Position numbers and translations under genes: made by a program. 6,242 nt of DNA from Methanoregula sp. UBA471 (GTDB lineage Archaea; Halobacteriota; Methanomicrobia; Methanomicrobiales; Methanospirillaceae), in the NCBI GenBank assembly GCA_002495065.1, contig DADT01000026.1, positions 11,627 through 17,868 on the forward strand. Reading direction: 5' to 3'. Shown here one piece after another: positions 1-5,594 of the stretch. The notes under the pieces were generated by a model. It saw only the letters and a program-made list of their open reading frames with translations, was not told the origin of the DNA and did not search any database. The stretch's first letter is position 1; each line of letters begins with the position of its first letter.

Positions 1-1777
1 GCCAACTGCCACCGCCACTGTTCGAAGCATACAACCGGACTGAATAGGTCCCCGTTGTCAGCATGGTTACCGGATGCTGGAGATCGGATGATTTTGTCTC
101 GTTTGCAAACCAGTACCAGTCCCAGTTCGTCGGCGTATTGGTACTGGAATCCGTAAACTGTACGGAAAGAGGTGAGGTGCCAGAAGTCGGATTCGCGGTA
201 AACCCGGCAACCGGTGCGGGTACCGACGGCGGAGTTACCGTGAGGTAGGCAGTCCGGTTCTGCCAACTGCCACCGCCGCTGTTCGAGGTATACAGCCGGA
301 CAGAATACGTCCCGGTCGTCAACGTGGTTACCGGGTGCTGGAGATCGGATGATTTCGTCTCGTTTGCAAACCAGTACCAGTCCCAGTTCGTCGGCGTATT
401 GGTACTGGAATCCGTAAACTGTACGGAAAGAGGTGAGGTGCCAGAAGTCGGATTCGCGGTAAATCCGGCAACCGGTGTGGGTACTGACGGCGGAGTTACC
501 GTGATGTAGGCCGACCGGTTCTGCCAACTGCCACCGCCACTGTTCGAAGCATACAACCGGACTGAATAGGTCCCGGTCGTCAACGTGGTTACCGGGTGCT
601 GGAGATCGGATGATTTCGTCTCGTTTGCAAACCAGTACCAGTCCCAGTTCGTCGGGGTATTGGTACTGGTATCGGTAAATCCTACTACTAATGGTGAAAT
701 ACCGGAAGTCGCATTTGCCGTAAACCCGGTGACCGGTGCTGTCACGGGTGGAGTGACCGCAATATACGATGATCGGTTCTGCCAACTCCCACCGCCACTG
801 TTCGAGGTATACAGCCGGACCGAATATGTCCCGGTCGTGAACGTGGTTATCGGGTTCGGGAGGTCAGATGATTTTGTCTCGTTTGCAAACCAGTACCAGT
901 CCCAGTTCGTCGGTGTATTCGTACTGGTATCGGTAAATCCTACGACTAATGGTGAAATACCGGAAGTCGCATTTGCCGTAAACCCGGTGACTGGTGCTGT
1001 CACGGGTGGAGTGACCGCAATATACGATGATCGGTTCAGCCAGCTGCCACCGCCGCTGTTCGAAGCATACAACCGGACTGAATAGGTCCCGGTCGTCAGC
1101 ACGGTTGCCGGGTGCTGGAGATCGGATGATTTCGTCTCGTTTGCAAACCAGTACCAGTCCCAGTTCGTCGGGGTATTGGTACTGGTATCCGTGAACTGTA
1201 CGGAAAGGGGTGACGTACCAGAAGTCGGATTCGCGGTAAACCCGGCAACCGGTGCGGGTACTGACGGCGGAGTTACCGTGATGTAGGCCGACCGGTTCTG
1301 CCAACTGCCACCGCCACTGTTCGAGGTATACAGCCGGACTGAATAGGTCCCGGTCGTCAGCGTGGTTGCCGGGTTCGGGAGGTCAGATGATTTCGTTTCG
1401 TTTGCGAACCAGTACCAGTCCCAGTTCGTCGGGGTATTGGTACTGGTATCCGTGAACTGTACGGAAAGGGGTGACGTACCAGAAGTCGGATTCGCGGTAA
1501 ACCCGGCAACCGGTGCGGGTACTGACGGCGGAGTTACCGTGATGTAGGCCGACCGGTTCTGCCAACTGCCACCGCCACTGTTCGAGGTATACAGCCGGAC
1601 AGAATACGTCCCGGTCGTGAACGTGGTTACCGGGTTCGGGAGGTCAGACGATTTCGTCTCGTTTGCATACCAGTACCAGTCCCAGTTCGTCGGAGTGTTC
1701 GTGCTGGAATCCGTAAACTGTACGGAAAGAGGTGAGGTGCCAGAAGTCGGATCCGCGGTAAACCCGGTGACCGGCGC
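1..1777 (-). repeat. Tandem array of seven 258/261-bp PKD-like repeats
   Basis: In coding order the units start (first base of the APV or TPV codon) at 1777, 1516, 1255, 997, 739, 478 and 217. Unit lengths are 261, 261, 258, 258, 261 and 261 bp, and the last unit is cut by the window edge. Each encodes a domain of the pattern APVxGFTAxPTSGTSPLSV, then QFTDSSTNTPTNWDWYW, FANETKSSDL, NPxTTxTTGTYSVRLY, SNSGGGSWQNRSAYITV and a PPSVP or PPVT linker. The GTYSVRLYxSN strand and the NWDW strand are PKD-like, but the usual WxFGDG loop is replaced by WDWYW(F/Y)ANETKSSD. Each complete unit carries two N-glycosylation sequons (NET and NRS/NRT). All length differences are multiples of three, so the frame is kept. 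Confidence 0.9.
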
Positions 1778-3862
1778 GGTTTCTACTCCGGGAAGAGTGT
1801 AGCTGATGGTAATAAACGGCTTTTTTGTCCCGGATGAACCTGTCAGCGAACTATATAAAAATCCCCCCTGCGCATTGGCCGCCCAGGTGGGAGGTATGTT
1901 GTCAACACTTCTGGAGGTATCAAACATGTAGGTTGTATATCCCATCTTGTTGATGCCCGTAAAATTGGTGAGTGTCCAGTTATTCATCCCACTCGTTGAA
2001 AATGAGGTGTAAGGGATATCTGCCGCCTGCCGGGTAAACGTGGTTTTACTATAATCGGTTACGGTTCCGGAGACAGGATTTGTCGGGAAACAATCGATTA
2101 TCGAGGCATCGGGTGTACCAAGACTATCCTTATCAGCACCGTATAAGGTTACTTTTACCGAAGTTATTATCGCAGTATCCGGGATTGAAGATGTGTCCCA
2201 CGTAACATAGGGTCGCACCATTGCCAGGTAGTTGCTGGAAGATGTTCCGGTAAAATATTTGGAATAGATATTATTCGTTGTCGAACTGTAATCGTTCCCA
2301 ACACCGTTTCTCGCTGCCGTCCAGGTGGTGGTAGGATACTGGTCCGGCATATAATTATAGATTGCATTGAAAACTACCTGCGCCGGCGTCCCGGTTGATT
2401 GGCTGACCGTGATGTACCCGGACCGGTTCTGCCAGCTGCCACCGACACTGTTTGAAGTATACAACCGGACCGAATACGTACCGGTAATGAAGGTGGTTGC
2501 CGGGTTCTGGAGATCAGACGATTTCGTCTCGTTCGCATACCAGTACCAGTCCCAGTTCGTCGGTGTGTTCGTACTGGAATCTGTGAACTGGACCGTCAGG
2601 GGTGACATTCCGGTGGCCGGATGAGCGCTAAAACCGGTTACCGGTGCGGACACCGGCGGCACTGAACTGACGTTGATGAAGGTTTTCTGGGTACTGATGT
2701 TCGACCCGGCAGAGTTACCTGCCTCCAGTTTAATTGACCAGTTGCCTGCCCCGAACGTCTGGACAGGGTTCTTTACCTGGCTGAACCGGACCTGAGTGTT
2801 ATTTCCGGTCACGTTACGGAATGTCCAGTTCCACGCGACGGGATTGTTCGTGCTGATATCGGTGAACCCTGCCGTCAACGGTGCCGTACCTGAAGTTTTG
2901 TCCGTGGTGAAAGCAGCTACCGGTGCAGATGTACTCGATGAAGGTGTCAGGTCATAGGACGCTGTATTTTTAATGGTAATATCAGGATAGAGGATTAATT
3001 CACTTGCGGTTATTCCGGTTATTCCTGTTCCGTCAGTGGTTATAGTATACAGCCGTGCGCCTTTGTAGTCCCACATGTCCTGGTAGTTGATCAGGTCCTC
3101 GATAACGGAGATATCATCGTAATCGATCTGCCTGATGAGTCCGGTCTGGTCTGAAGTATGGGTGTGTCCGCATAGAATAATGGAATTTCCCGGTAAGGCA
3201 TCGAGTAAATCATACGCTATGGGGGCTCTCACTCCACTCAGCCCCGTATGATAATCAAAGTAGGGGTGAGTGAGAATTAAAGGCACCTTTGTCGTATCGT
3301 CAGCAAGAAAAGATTGCATTTCAGATTTTGCTGCTGCATCGAGAGATTCTTCACCACTCCAGCCGAACCCGTATACCCTGAAATCATTGAAGACGAAACC
3401 ATAGTTATGTTTTTCCGGTCCTGATGGGACGTACTGGTCCCAGAGAGTATAATCACTTCCATAATTCACATCGTGATTCCCCGAAATCTCGTAAATGGGA
3501 ATCGATGTGAATGTAATTGTGCTTGCGTACCTGGCAAACTGGGAACCGTCACCGGGACCTCCATCAAATTCGGTGGTTAAATCTCCGGTGATGAAGATTG
3601 CACTTATATTGTAGGGAGATTTCAGACTTTCAATCCTTGAAAAAGTCAGGTTTGATATTGGTGGGTAGGTATCATGCAGGTCAGAGAGATGCACAAAAGA
3701 ATATGAATATTCTGGAGCCCCCGTTACGGGCAGGGGGACAATCACAAGAATTAGCAGAAGAAACACACTACCCGGAGCTAAAGATTTCCCGTCCAACGAA
3801 TATCCCCATCCATACTGGTATAGTAAGGGAATAAATGGTCGCAAGGCACTGGTGCATTGCAT
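1..3862 (-). CDS. Secreted metallophosphoesterase with PKD-like repeat array, C-terminus off the left edge
   Basis: One uninterrupted frame of 1287 codons runs off the left edge. Numbering from the ATG at 3862, a hydrophobic stretch at residues 33-46 (VFLLLILVIVPLPV) ending VTGA looks like a signal peptide. A calcineurin-like phosphoesterase domain follows (about 54-300) with all family motifs: DLH (D61, H63), GD (D94), GNHD (128-131), a His in LTHP (H199) and GHTH (232-235). This family binds two metal ions and hydrolyses phosphomonoesters or diesters; the substrate cannot be told here. Next come a divergent PKD-like domain (313-405), a WDWYW-type PKD-like repeat (406-490), a DNRLRE-like beta-sandwich (about 493-691) and seven tandem repeats from residue 696. 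Start is uncertain: a TTG at 3796, preceded by GGATGGGGAT, would give a compact classical signal peptide beginning MDGKSLAPGS, while the ATG leaves a long N-terminal tail. Any cell-wall or membrane anchor would lie beyond the window. Probable role: cell-surface or extracellular phosphoesterase or adhesin. Confidence 0.88.
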   Translation of the reverse strand, partial: MQCTSALRPFIPLLYQYGWGYSLDGKSLAPGSVFLLLILVIVPLPVTGAPEYSYSFVHLSDLHDTYPPISNLTFSRIESLKSPYNISAIFITGDLTTEFDGGPGDGSQFARYASTITFTSIPIYEISGNHDVNYGSDYTLWDQYVPSGPEKHNYGFVFNDFRVYGFGWSGEESLDAAAKSEMQSFLADDTTKVPLILTHPYFDYHTGLSGVRAPIAYDLLDALPGNSIILCGHTHTSDQTGLIRQIDYDDISVIEDLINYQDMWDYKGARLYTITTDGTGITGITASELILYPDITIKNTASYDLTPSSSTSAPVAAFTTDKTSGTAPLTAGFTDISTNNPVAWNWTFRNVTGNNTQVRFSQVKNPVQTFGAGNWSIKLEAGNSAGSNISTQKTFINVSSVPPVSAPVTGFSAHPATGMSPLTVQFTDSSTNTPTNWDWYWYANETKSSDLQNPATTFITGTYSVRLYTSNSVGGSWQNRSGYITVSQSTGTPAQVVFNAIYNYMPDQYPTTTWTAARNGVGNDYSSTTNNIYSKYFTGTSSSNYLAMVRPYVTWDTSSIPDTAIITSVKVTLYGADKDSLGTPDASIIDCFPTNPVSGTVTDYSKTTFTRQAADIPYTSFSTSGMNNWTLTNFTGINKMGYTTYMFDTSRSVDNIPPTWAANAQGGFLYSSLTGSSGTKKPFITISYTLPGVETAPVTGFTADPTSGTSPLSVQFTDSSTNTPTNWDWYWYANETKSSDLPNPVTTFTTGTYSVRLYTSNSGGGSWQNRSAYITVTPPSVPAPVAGFTANPTSGTSPLSVQFTDTSTNTPTNWDWYWFANETKSSDLPNPATTLTTGTYSVRLYTSNSGGGSWQNRSAYITVTPPSVPAPVAGFTANPTSGTSPLSVQFTDTSTNTPTNWDWYWFANETKSSDLQHPATVLTTGTYSVRLYASNSGGGSWLNRSSYIAVTPPVTAPVTGFTANATSGISPLVVGFTDTSTNTPTNWDWYWFANETKSSDLPNPITTFTTGTYSVRLYTSNSGGGSWQNRSSYIAVTPPVTAPVTGFTANATSGISPLVVGFTDTSTNTPTNWDWYWFANETKSSDLQHPVTTLTTGTYSVRLYASNSGGGSWQNRSAYITVTPPSVPTPVAGFTANPTSGTSPLSVQFTDSSTNTPTNWDWYWFANETKSSDLQHPVTTLTTGTYSVRLYTSNSGGGSWQNRTAYLTVTPPSVPAPVAGFTANPTSGTSPLSVQFTDSSTNTPTNWDWYWFANETKSSDLQHPVTMLTTGTYSVRLYASNSGGGSW
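1790..2385 (-). other. DNRLRE-like (carbohydrate-binding type) beta-sandwich domain
   Basis: About 198 residues of the large CDS, between the first WDWYW repeat and the tandem array. The part VRPYVTWDTSSIPDTAIITS followed by VKVTLYGAD matches the pattern of DNRLRE or disaggregatase-related domains, where a strand of the type xLxFDxSxIPxxAxIxSAxLxLY is diagnostic. The end TKKPFITISYT matches their closing xPxLxIxYT strand. Known relatives occur in archaeal and bacterial surface and polysaccharide-active proteins and are thought to bind carbohydrate. I assign it by pattern only; another beta-sandwich family is possible. Confidence 0.5.
2391..2647 (-). repeat. Separate, N-terminal copy of the WDWYW PKD-like repeat
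   Basis: The encoded domain starts APVTGFSAHPATGMSPLTV and contains NTPTNWDWYWYANETKSS, GTYSVRLYTSNSVGGSW and QNRSGYITVS. It is the same domain type as the tandem array but carries more substitutions (HPATGM, SVGG, DLQNP). It is separated from the array by the DNRLRE-like domain. The 23 bases encoding NTPTNWDWYW are still identical to those in the array units (2541-2563 against 111-133), so it shares their recent origin or has been converted by them. Confidence 0.85.
2648..2926 (-). other. Divergent PKD-like domain within the large secreted protein
   Basis: This is a domain inside the large CDS. It reads APVAAFTTDKTSGTAPLTAG, then FTDISTNNPVAWNWTFRN, NPVQTFGAGNWSIKLEAGNS and AGSNISTQKTFINV. 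It keeps the PKD layout: an APVAxF opening strand, PLTxxFTDxS, a WxW strand, a NPxxTF strand and a xSIKLxAxN strand. It is clearly distinct in sequence from the WDWYW repeats that follow. Sequons NWT, NVT, NNT, NWS and NIS suggest a glycosylated extracellular protein. Confidence 0.7.
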
Positions 3863-3942
3863 CTGCAAGTCGTCCAAAAAGGTCTGATTCCAGGTACGGC
3901 TGAACGAGTCATAAGTAAATGTAAACAAGAATAATTACAGCA

Positions 3943-3990
3943 CATTATAACCGGAATAATTTTTCAAAAATTTTTAGAGGAATGAAAATT
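3943..3990 (-). promoter_or_regulatory. Probable archaeal promoter of the large secreted-protein gene
   Basis: On the minus strand, an A/T-rich stretch (AAAAATTTTTGAAAAATTAT) is followed by TTATAATG at 3943-3950, a fair TATA-box candidate with A-rich sequence upstream where a BRE would sit. Initiation about 25 bp further on, near 3918, would leave a leader of roughly 55 nt to the ATG at 3862 or about 120 nt to the TTG at 3796. The exact box is uncertain because several A/T runs are present. Confidence 0.4.
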
Positions 3991-4069
3991 AACCAATGAC
4001 GATGGAAAAATTTTCAGTTCAAAATGAGGGCATACAGATCACTCTGAATCCGGGAAATATTATTGGAGT

Positions 4070-4146
4070 TTATTGCGATACGAGGCCTGCTTTCAGGACT
4101 GGCTCAATATCCCACGGTGTGCCTTCCTGCAATTTTTTTTGCCAAA
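4070..4146 (-). pseudogene. Apparent detached C-terminal coding remnant of the membrane-protein gene
   Basis: If one copy of the 11-bp duplication is removed, translation continues from MSP into VWQKKLQEGTPW, then DIEPVLKAGLVSQ, and ends at a TAA (4070-4072). That adds 25 residues in place of the present final alanine. The segment has ordinary protein composition, with charged and hydrophobic residues alternating as in a helix, and a clean stop. This is inference from reading frame only. An A8 run inside it could also be an indel hotspot, but no indel there is needed to keep it open. Confidence 0.5.
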
Positions 4147-4168
4147 CCGGACTCATGCCGGACTCATG
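4147..4168 (-). repeat. Perfect 11-bp tandem duplication containing the stop of the membrane-protein gene
   Basis: The word CCGGACTCATG occurs twice without a gap, at 4147-4157 and 4158-4168. On the coding strand this reads CATGAGTCCGG twice. The TGA stop of the upstream gene (4153-4155) lies in the second copy read. Because 11 is not a multiple of three, the duplication shifts the frame and creates the stop. Confidence 0.95.
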
Positions 4169-4998
4169 AGTTTTTGTGCAAATGCCTCGCACGCAAGCAG
4201 ATGAGTGCGGTCCTTTTCGGAAGTATTCCATGCAGCACTGAAGAGCAGGAGCAGGGCATTGTCAAGGGTTGAATAAAATTCCGGGTCCTTCTCCACTGAA
4301 TCAGATACAGGTTTTGCCAGCAGGTCGGCGTCCTCGGGAGAGAATGTCAGGAAGGTCTGCGGGCGGGGGAGGGACTTGTCCAGGAGTGCTGCATGCTCCC
4401 GGACGATTTTGAATGCACGGGTCAGGCAGGAGCTGGTACCGGCACCTTCCAGCTGCCCGGCAGCGGTTCCGGATTCCCGTGCTGCCTCCCCGTAATTTCC
4501 CTCGGCAAACCGCACGAAAATCACCGCAGCACAATGCCCGCTCTCCGGACTAATCCCCTGACAGGAGCCGGAGGTCCGGGCGACATAGGTTTTGAGGGGG
4601 GCTGCCAGTTCCTTCAGCCTGTACGCCATTGAGGCAGTTGTGCCGAACCGGTACTTCAGCCGTACGAGCAGTATGGTAAGGCTGGCGGCATACAGTACCT
4701 CAAGGACCATCGATGAAAAAACATCCGTCGGGATGGCAATAAAGATAAAAGAATAGAGCGGGGTTGTCAGGGCGACGATGTCTTTTCTGGGGCGGATCCA
4801 CGCAAGGTACGCAAGTACCCAGGAAGCAAGGACGCACCCAAGAATAGAGATCCTGAAATCCAGCGGAATACTGGTGACCAGGATGATGAAGGCAAGCAGT
4901 GCGCCGCCAAATGAAAGAAGGGGAACTGCATATTCCAGCCAGCGGTGCGATAGTTCTTCAGCCTGTTTTTCCTGTTCTGGATTATCTGACACTGCCAT
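4153..4998 (-). CDS. Four-helix membrane protein with soluble C-terminal region, probably C-terminally truncated
   Basis: 281 residues; I do not recognise the family. The N-terminus is polar and acidic (MAVSDNPEQEKQAEELSHRW). Four hydrophobic segments follow, at about 23-45, 50-68, 74-92 and 95-114, with RPRKD between the second and third. After RLKYRF (113-118) the remaining 160 or so residues are soluble and look largely helical, with alanine-rich stretches (FAEGNYGEAARESGTAAGQ) reminiscent of TPR-type helical repeats; this is only a resemblance. By the positive-inside rule, the RPRK loop and the tail are probably cytoplasmic. The ATG is preceded by GAGGT 10 nt upstream. The stop lies in an 11-bp tandem duplication, and the frame without it continues 25 codons. 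The gene follows the OB-fold gene by 69 bp with no clear terminator, so it may share its transcript. Confidence 0.8.
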   Translation of the reverse strand: MAVSDNPEQEKQAEELSHRWLEYAVPLLSFGGALLAFIILVTSIPLDFRISILGCVLASWVLAYLAWIRPRKDIVALTTPLYSFIFIAIPTDVFSSMVLEVLYAASLTILLVRLKYRFGTTASMAYRLKELAAPLKTYVARTSGSCQGISPESGHCAAVIFVRFAEGNYGEAARESGTAAGQLEGAGTSSCLTRAFKIVREHAALLDKSLPRPQTFLTFSPEDADLLAKPVSDSVEKDPEFYSTLDNALLLLFSAAWNTSEKDRTHLLACEAFAQKLMSPA

Positions 4999-5008
4999 GA
5001 ATACACAA

Positions 5009-5013
5009 ACCTC
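5009..5013 (-). promoter_or_regulatory. Ribosome binding site of the four-helix membrane protein
   Basis: GAGGT on the minus strand, 10 nt before the ATG at 4998, matches the archaeal anti-Shine-Dalgarno sequence. It supports this start over the ATG at 5013-5015, which opens a different, overlapping frame with no protein-like features. Confidence 0.5.
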
Positions 5014-5067
5014 ATTGGAAAGGATTAATCACCCGGTGAAATCCCGGAAACTGCGAAGATTATCTGA

Positions 5068-5571
5068 TTATGATTTCTTTATTTTCCTGATCAGGACACA
5101 ATTAATCACCGGGTCGCCGGTAATCATGTACCTGTGGATGACCTGACCAAACACCTCGACGATGTCATTTACCTTCACGTCCTCATCAGGGCTGGTAAAC
5201 ATCTTGACCGAGATCGAGCCTGAGCGGTCTGCGATAAGGTACTGGGGCCGGTTCATCCACTGGTAGTATACCCGCTCAACAACACCCTCAATCCGTACGG
5301 GTTTTCCTATCATACTCTCGTTGATCAGCTTGATCCGGACGGTTTTTGCCTCTGCCTCGTAGACCGGTGCGATATTTGCATACTGGCTGCGGCTCATGTA
5401 GTTCAGAGCCGTGGGGATAACGAGGAGCATGAACAGTGCCGGAACGAGCCAGATCAGCTGTGACCTGACTTCAGGACTGGACAGGGAAGCAACAATTAAA
5501 AAAATAGTGAAGATCACAAACACCGCAATTGCGACGATTGAGACCTTCACTTCGACGTTTCCGATCTTCAT
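5068..5571 (-). CDS. Membrane-anchored OB-fold protein
   Basis: 167 residues. After a short start (MKIGNVEVK) there are two hydrophobic helices, at about 9-29 and 38-57 (SQLIWLVPALFMLLVIPTAL), then a soluble C-terminal domain. From about residue 75 this reads as a small OB-fold: VRIKLINESMIGKPVRIEGV, VERVYYQW, PQYLIADRSGSISVKMF, VNDIVEVFGQVIHRYM and a final strand ending VLIRKIKKS. The GxxVxIxGxV, DRSGSIxVxxF and DIVEVxGxV elements are typical of OB domains of the nucleic-acid-binding and NfeD-like kinds. Which ligand is bound cannot be told. The basic C-terminus would sit in the cytoplasm if both helices span the membrane. The gene starts 23 bp after the transporter stop and lacks a strong Shine-Dalgarno, which suggests cotranscription and perhaps translation coupled to the upstream gene. 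Confidence 0.82.
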   Translation of the reverse strand: MKIGNVEVKVSIVAIAVFVIFTIFLIVASLSSPEVRSQLIWLVPALFMLLVIPTALNYMSRSQYANIAPVYEAEAKTVRIKLINESMIGKPVRIEGVVERVYYQWMNRPQYLIADRSGSISVKMFTSPDEDVKVNDIVEVFGQVIHRYMITGDPVINCVLIRKIKKS

Positions 5572-5594
5572 CGGAAAGATTATTGAATTTTAAT

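Larger units (their letters stand above)
3863..4152. other. Gene-free spacer between the membrane protein and the large secreted protein
   Basis: About 290 bp with no convincing intact gene. The right part (4070-4152) holds the apparent lost 3' end of the neighbouring membrane-protein gene. The middle (3950-4016) is A/T-rich, with two AAAAATTTT-type runs (around 3965-3975 and 4006-4014) that may serve as a T-rich terminator for the upstream gene and as promoter sequence. The left part is the presumed leader of the large gene. A 44-codon frame at 3778-3912 on the minus strand overlaps the large gene's start and shows no protein-like features. Confidence 0.6.

Noticed and set aside
864..1565. 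Minus-strand frames beginning MAEPVGLHHGNS
   Set aside because: These are the second reading frame of the repeat coding strand, with no domain logic. The main frame carries the PKD-like pattern and is open throughout.
1..1777. CRISPR or other non-coding repeat array
   Set aside because: The period is 258/261 bp with no unique spacers, all differences preserve the frame, and the units encode a clear protein domain.
63..1802. Repeated plus-strand open frames such as MVTGCWRSDDFVSFANQ, each about 61 codons, and one of 166 codons
   Set aside because: They lie antisense to the repeats of the large minus-strand gene and recur with the same 258/261-bp period. Stop-free antisense frames are simply copied with each repeat.
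3778..3912. 44-codon minus-strand frame starting ATGACTCGTTC as a leader peptide
   Set aside because: It overlaps the start of the large gene in another frame, and its product is without recognisable features. No Shine-Dalgarno was seen.
4131..4143. T8 run (AATTTTTTTTGCC) as a terminator
   Set aside because: The T run is on the plus strand, while all supported genes are on the minus strand, where it reads as A8. No plus-strand gene precedes it.
5030..5060. CCGG-containing hairpin between the OB-fold gene and the membrane-protein gene
   Set aside because: The CCGGG copies are direct rather than inverted, leaving at most a 4-bp stem and no T run, so it is not a credible terminator.
5024..5110. 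Word ATTAATCACC occurring at 5024-5033 and 5101-5110
   Set aside because: Only 10 bp and two copies, one of them inside the end of the OB-fold gene. Coincidence is likely and no dyad or array is present.
4301..5146. Open frames overlapping the membrane-protein gene on both strands (for example 4778-5146 plus, 4301-4534 minus)
   Set aside because: They overlap a frame with clear transmembrane helices and a Shine-Dalgarno, and their own translations are Pro/Arg/Cys-rich with no structure.
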